From Achromobacter ruhlandii (lineage in GTDB: Bacteria > Pseudomonadota > Gammaproteobacteria > Burkholderiales > Burkholderiaceae_B): DNA of 64,000 nucleotides. The position numbers and the translations under genes are program-made. The notes beneath the pieces are model-generated. The model saw only the letters and a program-made list of their open reading frames with translations. It was not told the origin of the DNA and ran no database searches. Below are positions 7,852-15,747 of this stretch, piece after piece; positions within the stretch are counted from its first letter, which is position 1; each line of letters begins with the position of its first letter. The stretch covers positions 62,001 to 126,000 of the forward strand of contig NZ_CADIJL010000002.1 of NCBI RefSeq assembly GCF_902859695.1, read 5' to 3'.

Positions 7852-10139
7852 TGCTAGAGAAGCTCAATCCTGAACAACGCGCCGCAGTAACGTTAGAACC
7901 GCAGCACGCCCTGGTCCTGGCCGGGGCGGGCAGCGGCAAGACCCGGGTGCTCACCACCCGCATGGCCTGGCTGATTCAAACCGGCCAGGCCTCGCCTTTT
8001 GGGCTGCTGGCCGTCACGTTCACCAACAAGGCCGCCCGCGAGATGCTGGCGCGTATGTCGGCCATCCTGCCGATCGATACGCGCGGCCTCTGGATCGGCA
8101 CCTTCCACGGCCTGTGCAACCGCATGCTGCGCGCGCATCATCGCGACGCCGGCCTGCCGCAGACCTTCCAGATCCTCGACGTCACCGACCAGCTCGCCGC
8201 CATCAAGCGGCTGATGAAGGCCAACGGCGTCGACGACGAAAAATACCCGCCGCGCGACGTGCAGCGCTTCATCAACGGCGCCAAGGAAGAGGGCCTGCGC
8301 CCCGCCGACGTCGAAGCCTATGACGCGCACCGCCGCCGCCTGATCGAGATCTACCAGCTCTACGAAGCCCAGTGCCAGCGCGAAGGCGTGGTCGACTTCG
8401 CCGAGCTGCTGCTGCGCGCCTACGAACTGCTGTCGCGCAACGTGCCGGTGCGCGAGCACTACCAGCGCCGTTTCCGCCACATCCTGGTCGACGAGTTCCA
8501 GGACACCAACACGCTGCAGTACAAGTGGCTGCGGCTGCTGGCTGGCGGCGGCGCGGCGATCTTCGCCGTGGGCGACGACGATCAGTCCATCTACGCGTTC
8601 CGCGGCGCCAACGTCGGCAACATGTCCGACTTCGAGCGCGACTACGCGCACGGCACCGTCATCCGCCTGGAGCAGAACTACCGCTCGTACGGCCACATCC
8701 TGGATTCGGCCAACGCGCTCATCGGCCACAACAGCGGCCGCCTGGGCAAGAACCTCTGGACCGACCAGGGCGAAGGCGAACCGGTGCGCGTCATCGAACA
8801 GCCCTCGGACGGCATGGAAGCGCAATGGATCGTCGACGAGATCCGTTCGCTGATCCACGAAGGCAGCCTGCGCCGCGAGATCGCCGTGCTCTATCGCAGC
8901 AACGCGCAGTCGCGCGTGATCGAACACGCCATCTTCTCGGCCGGCATTCCCTACAAGGTCTACGGCGGCCTGCGCTTTTTCGAGCGCCAGGAAATCAAGC
9001 ACGCGCTCGCCTACCTGCGCCTGATGGCCAACCCGCACGACGACACATCGTGGATGCGGGTGGTGAATTTCCCCACGCGCGGAATCGGCGCGCGCACGCT
9101 GGAACAACTGGCCGACGCGGCCCGCGCGCATGATTCCAGCCTGTACTCGGCGGTGGCGCTGGTGGCGGGCAAGGGCGGCTCCAACCTGGCCCAGTTCGCG
9201 CAGTTGATCCATCGCCTGATCGAGGAGACGCGCGATCTGCCGCTGCCCGAAATGGTCGAGCACATGCTCGAGGCCAGCGGCCTGAACGCGCACTACAAGG
9301 CCGAGCGCGAAGGCGCCGAGCGCCTCGAAAACCTGAACGAACTGATCACCGCCGCGGCGGTGTTCGCGTCCGAGGAAAACTACGACGGCATGCCCGCTGG
9401 CGTGGTGCCCGACCAGGATACCTCCAGCACCTTGATGCCTGGCGTGGTCGACGCCGCGCCAGTGGTGTCCGACGGCCTGACGCCGCTGGCGGCCTTCCTG
9501 TCGCACGCCGCGCTCGAAGCCGGCGACAACCAGGCGCAGCAGGGCCAGGACGCCGTGCAGCTCATGACCGTGCACGCGGCCAAGGGCCTGGAGTTCGACG
9601 CCGTCTTCATCACCGGCCTGGAGGAAGGCCTGTTCCCGCACGAGAACAGCATCCTGGAGCAATCCGGCCTGGAAGAAGAGCGCCGCCTCATGTACGTGGC
9701 GATCACCCGCGCGCGCCAGCGCCTGTACATCAGCCTGGCGCAAAGCCGCATGCTGCATGGCCAGACGCGCTACGCCATGCGTTCGCGCTTTCTCGACGAA
9801 ATCCCCGAGCAGCACCTGAAGTGGCTGTCGCCCAAGGCCGGCCTGACGCCGTCGCTCAGCGCCGGCGGCGGCTGGAACGGCAATCGCGGCGACGCCTTCG
9901 GCCGCAAGCCCACCAACACCATTGCGCCGCGTCAACCGCGCGGCACGGCCTCCGGCGTCACGGTGGGCGACAAGCAGTATCGTGTGGGACAGGGCGTGCA
10001 CCACGCGCGCTTCGGCGACGGCACCATCGTCAGCCTGAGCGGCGCGGGGCAGGACGCGCAGGCGGAAATCCATTTCCGCGATGTCGGTTCCAAGACGCTG
10101 GCTCTCGGCATCGCCAAGCTGGATATCGTTCAAGGTTGA
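7848..10139 (+). CDS. uvrD: DNA helicase II (UvrD), superfamily 1
   Basis: ATP-dependent 3'-5' helicase of nucleotide-excision and mismatch repair. Motifs in order: Walker A LAGAGSGKTR (about residue 25), Ia VTFTNKAAREM, Walker B VDEFQDTN, III GDDDQSIYAFRGA, IV ILYRSNAQSR, V TVHAAKGLEFD, VI EERRLMYVAITRAR. The tail (YRVGQGVHHARFGDGTIVSL) resembles the RNA-polymerase-binding C-terminus of UvrD/PcrA. 763 residues, slightly longer than E. coli UvrD (720). Start ATG 7848 overlaps the desaturase stop; the next codon (7851) is also ATG. Confidence 0.96.
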   Translation: MMLEKLNPEQRAAVTLEPQHALVLAGAGSGKTRVLTTRMAWLIQTGQASPFGLLAVTFTNKAAREMLARMSAILPIDTRGLWIGTFHGLCNRMLRAHHRDAGLPQTFQILDVTDQLAAIKRLMKANGVDDEKYPPRDVQRFINGAKEEGLRPADVEAYDAHRRRLIEIYQLYEAQCQREGVVDFAELLLRAYELLSRNVPVREHYQRRFRHILVDEFQDTNTLQYKWLRLLAGGGAAIFAVGDDDQSIYAFRGANVGNMSDFERDYAHGTVIRLEQNYRSYGHILDSANALIGHNSGRLGKNLWTDQGEGEPVRVIEQPSDGMEAQWIVDEIRSLIHEGSLRREIAVLYRSNAQSRVIEHAIFSAGIPYKVYGGLRFFERQEIKHALAYLRLMANPHDDTSWMRVVNFPTRGIGARTLEQLADAARAHDSSLYSAVALVAGKGGSNLAQFAQLIHRLIEETRDLPLPEMVEHMLEASGLNAHYKAEREGAERLENLNELITAAAVFASEENYDGMPAGVVPDQDTSSTLMPGVVDAAPVVSDGLTPLAAFLSHAALEAGDNQAQQGQDAVQLMTVHAAKGLEFDAVFITGLEEGLFPHENSILEQSGLEEERRLMYVAITRARQRLYISLAQSRMLHGQTRYAMRSRFLDEIPEQHLKWLSPKAGLTPSLSAGGGWNGNRGDAFGRKPTNTIAPRQPRGTASGVTVGDKQYRVGQGVHHARFGDGTIVSLSGAGQDAQAEIHFRDVGSKTLALGIAKLDIVQG

Positions 10140-10144
10140 TAGAC

Positions 10145-10450
10145 ATGGCCAATCAAGACTCCCCGAAAGCCGAACTGGCAGCGCTGCGCGCCGAAGTCGA
10201 CGAGATCGACCAGCAGATCATCCTGCTGCTGGGCGTGCGTTTTCGCTGCACGGACATGATCGGCGAGCTCAAGCAAGCCAACGACATGGACCTGGTGGAT
10301 CCGGTGCGCGAAGACCAGCAGGTCCAGCGCATCCGGCGCCTGGCCGAAGAGGCCGGCGTGCCGCCGGCCCTGGCCGAAACCATCCTGCGCGAAGTGATCG
10401 ACACGGTGGTCGATCACCACACCCGGTTGCGCGAGCGCCCCTACTCGTGA
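10145..10450 (+). CDS. Chorismate mutase, AroQ class, monofunctional
   Basis: 101-residue all-helical enzyme converting chorismate to prephenate for Phe/Tyr synthesis. The AroQ pattern is visible: LRAEVDEIDQQIILLL, then R-x-x-x-x-x-x-IGELK, and later DPVREDQQVQRIRRLAEEAG, which holds the conserved Arg/Glu. It lacks a signal peptide, so it is cytoplasmic. It begins 5 bp after uvrD and ends the cluster, followed by a strong terminator. Confidence 0.9.
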   Translation: MANQDSPKAELAALRAEVDEIDQQIILLLGVRFRCTDMIGELKQANDMDLVDPVREDQQVQRIRRLAEEAGVPPALAETILREVIDTVVDHHTRLRERPYS

Positions 10451-10507
10451 TGCGTGGGGGGGCCGGTGGCCTGCTTGGCCGCCGTCGCCATGCGCAACGG
10501 CAGTCCC

Positions 10508-10542
10508 ATGGCCGCGGCTCCAGCCGCGGCCATTCTTTTTTT
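10508..10542 (+). terminator. Rho-independent terminator after chorismate mutase gene
   Basis: Perfect 12-bp stem (atggccgcggct / agccgcggccat) with a 2-nt loop, followed by a run of T's (tctttttttt). It closes the desaturase-uvrD-chorismate mutase transcript. Confidence 0.88.
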
Positions 10543-10651
10543 CGCGGCGTGGGAGGCCGCGCCGCGCCTCGACGAAAAAGCGCCCTGCGCCCAATCTGAT
10601 TCAGTTGTCGGGCAGAAAGTGATTCCTGCGACGCGGAGCGGGTGGCGTCCG

Positions 10652-12049
10652 CTATAGGGTCTTCAGGAACGCCAGCAGCGCGTCGATCTCGGCCGGGCTC
10701 AGGTCGAGCGGCTTGATATGTTCCGACTTGCGCGGCGCGTACGGGTCGGGAGGATCGGCCGGCGGCGCGTCGCGGCCCATGCCAGCGTTGTACATCCGCA
10801 GCAGCCCGCGCAGGTCCGGGAACAGGCCGTTGTGCATCCATGGGCCGGCTTGCGCCACGTTGCGCAGGCTCGGCGTGCGGAACCTGCCCAGGTCGGCGGG
10901 ATCGCGGGTGGCCTCGTAGCGTCCCAGGTCCTGGTTGCGGCGGCCGTAGAACGACAGGCCGATGTTGTGGAACTGATGGTCGGTGAGCAACGGGCCATTG
11001 TGGCAGTTCATGCAGCGCGCCTGCGTGCGGAACAGATGCAGGCCCAGTAGTTCGTTATCGTCCAGCGCATCGGCGCGGCCAGCCAGGAATTCATCGAAGC
11101 GCGTCTTCTCGGGGCGCAGCGACGCCACGTAGGCGGCCAGTGCGCGCGCCAGGCGGTCGGCGTCGATGGCGGATGCCGTGGTCGATGCCGCAGGCGCTTG
11201 AGCTGTCGGTATCATTGCCGCCGATGCCGATGCCGATGCCGATGCCGATGCCGATGCCGATGCCGATGCCGATGCCGTTGAGCCAGCCGCTGATGAAGCC
11301 GGCGCAACTGTTGATGAAGCCGATCCAGTCGCTGGAGAAGACGCCGCCGTCGCGCCGCCGAACGCGTCCAGGAAGCGCGCGGGATATATGTCGGTCTCCC
11401 GCAGCCGCGCCACCGCCCCGGCGGCGTCGTGGTTCATTTCCCGTGGATCATGTAGCGGTCCCATCACCTGCTCCTTCAGGCTGGCCGCGCGGCCATCCCA
11501 GAACAGCCGTGGCGCGAACGGCGCGGCATACAGCGGCGTGGAGCGGCGCCGGCCCATCAGCTTGTCCTCGCCCACCGCGAGCGGCAGGCCGTCCGTGAAG
11601 GCGCGCTGCGGTTGGTGGCAGGAGGCACAGGAGATTTGGCCCTTGCGCGACAGGCGGGTATCGAAGAACAGCATCTGACCCAGCGCCACGACTGGCGGCC
11701 GCGCCACGTCGGCGGCCAGTTCGGCCTGGCCGGGGTTGGCGGCGGTCCATTGCATCGGCGGGTCGGCGACGGGCGGGACCGGCGCCCATTCATGCCACTG
11801 CACGCCGGCGTCGATGGTGGGCGCGGGCCAACCGGCCGCGGGTCCGGAATAGCGCGCGCGCAGGCAGGCGATGTTCCAGCCCGCCGGGTCGTGGCAAGCG
11901 GCGGCGTTGGGCGCGATGCCGGATGGCGTGGCGGCGCGCTGCTGGCCAGAAGCGGTGGACGGGGTGGCGAGCACGAGGGCCAGCGGAATGGCATGCAGGA
12001 AGGCGGCCAGGGCGTTCTGCCGGAGCCGGGATTTGCCACGCAGGGGCAT
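10652..12049 (-). CDS. Di-heme cytochrome c peroxidase, CcpA/MauG family
   Basis: Periplasmic protein of about 465 residues with signal peptide (cleavage near ATPSTASG, residue 35) and two c-type heme sites, CASCH (about 141-145) and CMNCH (about 346-350). Family landmarks include LGQMLFFDTRLSRKGQISC, LFWDGRAASLKEQ and TPSLRNVAQAGPWMHNG. It could reduce peroxide or, like MauG/MbnH, oxidise a partner protein; the sequence alone does not decide. Unusual: a Ser/Ala-rich insertion (about residues 235-290) containing an (AS)n tract encoded by a 6-bp repeat. ATG 12049 fits the signal peptide and has GGAA upstream. The shared leader (see 12050-12136) ties it to the receptor genes. Confidence 0.9.
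   Translation of the reverse strand: MPLRGKSRLRQNALAAFLHAIPLALVLATPSTASGQQRAATPSGIAPNAAACHDPAGWNIACLRARYSGPAAGWPAPTIDAGVQWHEWAPVPPVADPPMQWTAANPGQAELAADVARPPVVALGQMLFFDTRLSRKGQISCASCHQPQRAFTDGLPLAVGEDKLMGRRRSTPLYAAPFAPRLFWDGRAASLKEQVMGPLHDPREMNHDAAGAVARLRETDIYPARFLDAFGGATAASSPATGSASSTVAPASSAAGSTASASASASASASASASASAAMIPTAQAPAASTTASAIDADRLARALAAYVASLRPEKTRFDEFLAGRADALDDNELLGLHLFRTQARCMNCHNGPLLTDHQFHNIGLSFYGRRNQDLGRYEATRDPADLGRFRTPSLRNVAQAGPWMHNGLFPDLRGLLRMYNAGMGRDAPPADPPDPYAPRKSEHIKPLDLSPAEIDALLAFLKTL
11221..11274. repeat. Hexanucleotide tandem repeat (9 perfect copies of ccgatg)
   Basis: Inside the di-heme peroxidase gene; it encodes alternating Ala-Ser on the minus strand. A tenth unit is imperfect (ccgttg). 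Copy-number change by slippage would lengthen or shorten the linker by two residues per unit without frameshift. Confidence 0.95.
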
Positions 12050-12136
12050 CGATACGTTCCGTGTCGCGTTGGTGTCAGGCGTAGGACGCTGCGACGATTG
12101 CAATACCTCAGCACGCAATCGATGAATAATTTATAT
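12050..12136 (-). promoter_or_regulatory. Leader and AT-rich box of the di-heme peroxidase gene
   Basis: Read on the minus strand. The 16-bp AT-rich box (plus-strand gatgaataatttatat, 12121-12136) begins 72 bp before the start codon and is identical in sequence and position to the box before the first receptor gene. Nearer the gene are TGAGG (plus-strand cctca, 12106-12110, 57 nt before the start) and a GCGTCCTACG arm matching the receptor leaders. The 3' arm is degenerate here (GGAACGT), so the hairpin is weaker. The box may be the promoter or operator for the ECF sigma factor or Fur. Confidence 0.6.
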
Positions 12137-12234
12137 GGATATCGATTTTTTGATTGGCGCATGAGGGCCGATGACCCGTGCCAGGCGCCTTTTGATTGGC
12201 GCCGCGTCGTGGCTGGCTTTGCCTTGCCGGTCCC

Positions 12235-12897
12235 TCATTTGCCAAGAAGGCGGAATGCCCCGGCGGGATCCCGCTCGACGATGCCGCGCCGTTCCGCTCG
12301 CGACAGCAGGGGTTCCAGGATGTAGTCGATATACGCCAGGCCGTTCGGGCCGATCTTGATGCATCCCGCGCTGTCACCCGCCACCGGATAGCCGGTGTAA
12401 GTCTCGGCGTCGAGTACGAGCGCGCCGGGGCGGGGGGCGGGATGGGTGGCGGTCAGCAACCGGGTATCGTCGGTGACATGCTTGCGATAGAGATCGCGCG
12501 CGGTTTCCTTGAACAAGACCGGTCCGCCCCGCCCGCCGTGGTGCATGACGAAGACGAATTCCCCCAGCGGCATGTCGTCGGGGATATGGCGATTGGAGGC
12601 GGGACTGTGGTACCAGGCCGCGTAGGTCGCCAGGTCGGTGTAGAAGGCGGCGATCTGGCTGCCCGGGGCGTCCTTTTCGCCCACGGCTTGATGATGCGCG
12701 TACCAGGCCTCGTCCGTGTACTGGAACAGGCCCGATGCGCTTGAACTGGCGTCGGCGCACCGCGGCGAGGCGCCGAACGCCGATTCGATGTAGGCAATGT
12801 CCGCCGCGATCTGGATGGTCGGGGGGCTGAAGCCGCGCTGCCGGCCGTGGTCCGCGATGGCGGCTTTGATTTCGGTCTGGGATCGGCTCAATGCCAT
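12235..12897 (-). CDS. Lytic-transglycosylase/lysozyme-like protein without signal peptide
   Basis: 220 residues. The N-terminal half has a lysozyme-like fold pattern: IAYIESAFG with the presumed catalytic Glu (residue 38), then SSSASGLFQYTDEAWYAH, as in SLT-family transglycosylases. The C-terminal half (LVLDAETYTGYPVAGDSAGC) is not recognised. No signal peptide or membrane segment is visible even in the longer upstream frame, which is odd for a peptidoglycan enzyme. ATG 12897 has a good ribosome-binding site (GCAGGAGC). It lies between the third receptor and the peroxidase on the same strand. Activity is inferred. Confidence 0.65.
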   Translation of the reverse strand: MALSRSQTEIKAAIADHGRQRGFSPPTIQIAADIAYIESAFGASPRCADASSSASGLFQYTDEAWYAHHQAVGEKDAPGSQIAAFYTDLATYAAWYHSPASNRHIPDDMPLGEFVFVMHHGGRGGPVLFKETARDLYRKHVTDDTRLLTATHPAPRPGALVLDAETYTGYPVAGDSAGCIKIGPNGLAYIDYILEPLLSRAERRGIVERDPAGAFRLLGK

Positions 12898-12946
12898 GCA
12901 AATAGCTCCTGCGTGACGGCGCGACTGGCGTCCCGATGGAGAACCC

Positions 12947-12973
12947 GCGCCGTGGTCGTGATGGCCACGGCGC
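12947..12973 (-). other. Intergenic hairpin before the transglycosylase-like gene
   Basis: Perfect 9-bp arms gcgccgtgg / ccacggcgc with a 9-nt loop, between the third receptor and the next gene. There is no T-run on either side, so it is more likely an mRNA stabiliser or weak attenuator than a terminator. Confidence 0.5.
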
Positions 12974-13024
12974 ATGTTAGGGACGAAGGCCGCGGCGCTC
13001 CATGGCGCATGGTCTGATTTGTCG

Positions 13025-15646
13025 TCAGAAGCGGTAGCCGACCTGCATCCAGAGTTCGCGCCCCGACTGATAGGTGCTGTTGTCGGCCGCCAGGTTGGGA
13101 TTGCTTGCGACAATCGCGGGCATGCGGTTGAGCAGGTTCAGGATTTCCACCGTCAGTTCCAGGTGCGGCAGGAAGGTCGGCTGCCAGGTGAGCTGCGTGT
13201 CCCAGGTCCAATAGGACGGCAGGCCGCCCGACTTGTAGCTGTCCAGCAGGTACGGCGCGGGACCTTTGCCGACATACATGACGCCGTCGCGCTTGCCGCG
13301 CCAGTTCAGCATGTTGCTCCAGGCCAGCCCGGCCTTGGGGTAGGTGCCGGTGAGCGCGAGGGTGGCCACCTGGGGCTGGCAGAAACTCCTGGGCGGCAGG
13401 TCGATGACACGGATCTCCGAGCCGTTGTAGATCACCCGTTCGTCGGGGGCGCGGGCGTCGCCGCCATAGCCCGTGACCAGATCGGTGTTGGTCTTGCGCT
13501 TCTGCCAGCTCCACGAAGCTTGCATGGTCCAGCGGGTGGGGCCGGCATGCCAGGGTTCCAGCGTGTGCAATGTCAGGCTGACGGCGTCGGTGGTGGAGCC
13601 GCCGCCGTTGCGGTACTTGAAGCCCGTATTGATCTTGCCGGTCTTGATCCACTGCTGCCGGCCGTTGCGGCGCACATAGCTCAGCGAGCCCTCCAATCCC
13701 GCCACGCGCTGTCGCAGCGCCAGCGCCCATTCGTCGTCATACGGCATGCGCAGGCCGCTGTAGTCGACCGAGAAATCCTGCTCGTCCGCGGGTACCGGCT
13801 TGCCCTCGAAGTTCGTTACGCGTTTCAACAACCTCAGGCGCCTGGCCTCGAGCGCGGTTTCCAGGACCGGACCGCCGTAGTAGCGCGACCAGCCGCCGCT
13901 CAGCAAGGTGTCGCCCGAACCGAACAAGTCCCAATCCAGGCGCGTGCGCGGCGCCACGTTGTTGCTGCGGAACAGGCTCTCGCGGTCATAACGCAGCCCG
14001 GCATCCAGCGCAAGGCGCCGCCATTCGATGCGGTCGGAAAGGTACAGGGCGGCTGTGCGCGAACGTGCGCGCACATTCCCCGGCCGCCACAGCGACAAAT
14101 TGGTATCGACATAGGTGTCCGCGCTGCGGTAAGTGCGCGTGTAGGCCGTGGACAGCTGCGGGCGCTTGAAGGCCGCGTCGATCTGTTGCACGTCGATCCC
14201 CGCGTACAGGTTGTGCGTGAATGCTTCGGTGTGCAGCGGATCGAGATCGATACGGCTCTTGAGCGCCACGGTGTCCTGCTGCTTCTGCTCGCGGCCGAAG
14301 CCGCCCTTGAAATACGACGGCAACCCGTAGGGGCGCGTCGTAACCCATTCGCGGCTCATCGAGCGGCGGTTGCTCATGGCGTGGTCCCAGCCGGCTTGCA
14401 GCGTCAGGCGCCCCGCGCCGAGGTGGTGTTCCAGGTTGCCGCTGACGCCATAGGCGCCATGGTTGTTGTCCCAGTGCGTGTCGCGGAACAGGTTGCTGGC
14501 CAGCGTTTCTCTGCGGTCACTGTATTTGAGCGTCATGTCGGCCACCGTGTCGGCGCTGGCATGCACGCTGAATTTTCCCAGGAAATTGTCGATGCGATCG
14601 CCATAGATGTTGGGCGTGCGCAGGGGCTTGCCCTTGTCGTCCACGCTCATGATCCAGCGTTCGATCCTGGACTGCCGGTGCGACATGGCCAACACCAGGC
14701 CGGCCTTGTCGTTGACGGCGATGTCGGCCACGGCCGAATAGAAGCGTTTTTTCCATCGCGGCGTGAAGCCGGGTTCTCCTTGGGTCCATTTGTTCTCCTG
14801 GCCGGGCGAGACGCGCTGTTGGGTCATGTTCGACGTATTCCAGCGGTAATCGAACTTCAGGTGGCTCTCGCCGGAAAAGCGTCGCAGCCGCGCATCGACG
14901 ACGCCGCCGTTGAAACGCCCGTACTCGACCGGGATGAAACTGTCGCGCACTTGCACGGCTTGCAGCAGACTGGTGTCGATGAAGTACGACTGCGGATTGC
15001 TGGGCACGTTGCCCCCCGCCTGGGCCAGCCGCTTGTTGGCCGGGTCGACGCGATTGGTGGCGTCGATGCCATCGATCTGGAACAGGTTCTGGTAGGGACT
15101 GGCGCCGTGGAACGAAATGTCCTCGACATCAAGCGAGCCGCGATTCCGCGAGCCGGCCGCGCCCGGGTTGGTGCGCACCGCCGGGTGGTTGGCCACCAGC
15201 GTGCTCAGGTCGCGGTTGGACGATGGCGTGGCGGCGATCTCTTCCTGGTCGTAGAGGCGCTCGCCGACCTGATCGCCATAGACGCGCACGGGTTCCAGCC
15301 GCGAGGTGCTGGCCGGGTCCGGCTTGTCGACGTAGATGATGTAGCGGTTTTCGCCGTCCGCGCGCAGCGCCAGGCCCGAGCCTTCCAGCATCTGGTCGAG
15401 CGCCAGCCGGGCTGGAAACCGGCCCCGCACGACCGGCGACGTCTTGTTCGCCACCGCTTTGGGCGGGAACGAGATTTCCAGCCCGGATTGGCGTCCCAGT
15501 TCGACCAGCGCGTCACCCAGCGGCAGGGAGGGGATGCAGAGGCGGATGGTGTCGGTAAGCGGTTGGGCCGTCACGGGAGCGGCGAGGGCCAGCAAGGCGC
15601 AGAAAAGAAGCGCGGATGTGCGTGTGGGGGGCAAATGGCGTGGCAT
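13025..15646 (-). CDS. TonB-dependent transducer, third paralogue (receptor C)
   Basis: Outer-membrane receptor of 873 residues. Parts: signal peptide (LLALAAPVTAQ), STN signalling domain (IPSLPLGDALVELGRQSGLE), a TonB-box-like LEPVRVYG near residue 118, plug (DISFHGASPYQNLFQIDGID) and a 22-strand-type barrel ending in GYRF with the terminal Phe needed for assembly. The STN domain means it can signal through the FecR protein to the sigma factor, as FecA does. The ligand is unknown. Compared with the other two paralogues it has changed residues in the STN (Cys in IRLCIPS) and a Cys in RSFCQPQ. It is last in the receptor array. Confidence 0.93.
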   Translation of the reverse strand: MPRHLPPTRTSALLFCALLALAAPVTAQPLTDTIRLCIPSLPLGDALVELGRQSGLEISFPPKAVANKTSPVVRGRFPARLALDQMLEGSGLALRADGENRYIIYVDKPDPASTSRLEPVRVYGDQVGERLYDQEEIAATPSSNRDLSTLVANHPAVRTNPGAAGSRNRGSLDVEDISFHGASPYQNLFQIDGIDATNRVDPANKRLAQAGGNVPSNPQSYFIDTSLLQAVQVRDSFIPVEYGRFNGGVVDARLRRFSGESHLKFDYRWNTSNMTQQRVSPGQENKWTQGEPGFTPRWKKRFYSAVADIAVNDKAGLVLAMSHRQSRIERWIMSVDDKGKPLRTPNIYGDRIDNFLGKFSVHASADTVADMTLKYSDRRETLASNLFRDTHWDNNHGAYGVSGNLEHHLGAGRLTLQAGWDHAMSNRRSMSREWVTTRPYGLPSYFKGGFGREQKQQDTVALKSRIDLDPLHTEAFTHNLYAGIDVQQIDAAFKRPQLSTAYTRTYRSADTYVDTNLSLWRPGNVRARSRTAALYLSDRIEWRRLALDAGLRYDRESLFRSNNVAPRTRLDWDLFGSGDTLLSGGWSRYYGGPVLETALEARRLRLLKRVTNFEGKPVPADEQDFSVDYSGLRMPYDDEWALALRQRVAGLEGSLSYVRRNGRQQWIKTGKINTGFKYRNGGGSTTDAVSLTLHTLEPWHAGPTRWTMQASWSWQKRKTNTDLVTGYGGDARAPDERVIYNGSEIRVIDLPPRSFCQPQVATLALTGTYPKAGLAWSNMLNWRGKRDGVMYVGKGPAPYLLDSYKSGGLPSYWTWDTQLTWQPTFLPHLELTVEILNLLNRMPAIVASNPNLAADNSTYQSGRELWMQVGYRF

Positions 15647-15648
15647 GA

Positions 15649-15706
15649 GGCGTCCCGGGTTCCGTGGATGTCGGCAGTGGGACGCCGCAAGCCTGCCAGG
15701 ACCTCA
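15649..15706 (-). promoter_or_regulatory. Shine-Dalgarno-sequestering leader hairpin, receptor C
   Basis: On the coding strand, TGAGG lies 56 nt before the ATG. Next come GGCGTCCC and, 22 nt later, GGGACGCC ending 2 nt before the ATG. The 8-bp stem covers the GGGA that should act as Shine-Dalgarno sequence. The T-A pair of the other two leaders is C-G here, a compensatory change. Confidence 0.6.
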
Positions 15707-15747
15707 GCGGCGAAGCAACGATCGGTCGGTCATATTGTCCGATTTCG

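Noticed and set aside
12050..12118. TTG-started 23-residue N-terminal extension of the di-heme peroxidase
   Set aside because: It would bury the signal peptide inside the protein and run through the conserved leader; ATG 12049 gives a normal signal peptide and ribosome-binding site.
12947..12973. Intrinsic terminator after receptor C
   Set aside because: Perfect stem but no T-run on either strand; listed only as a hairpin.
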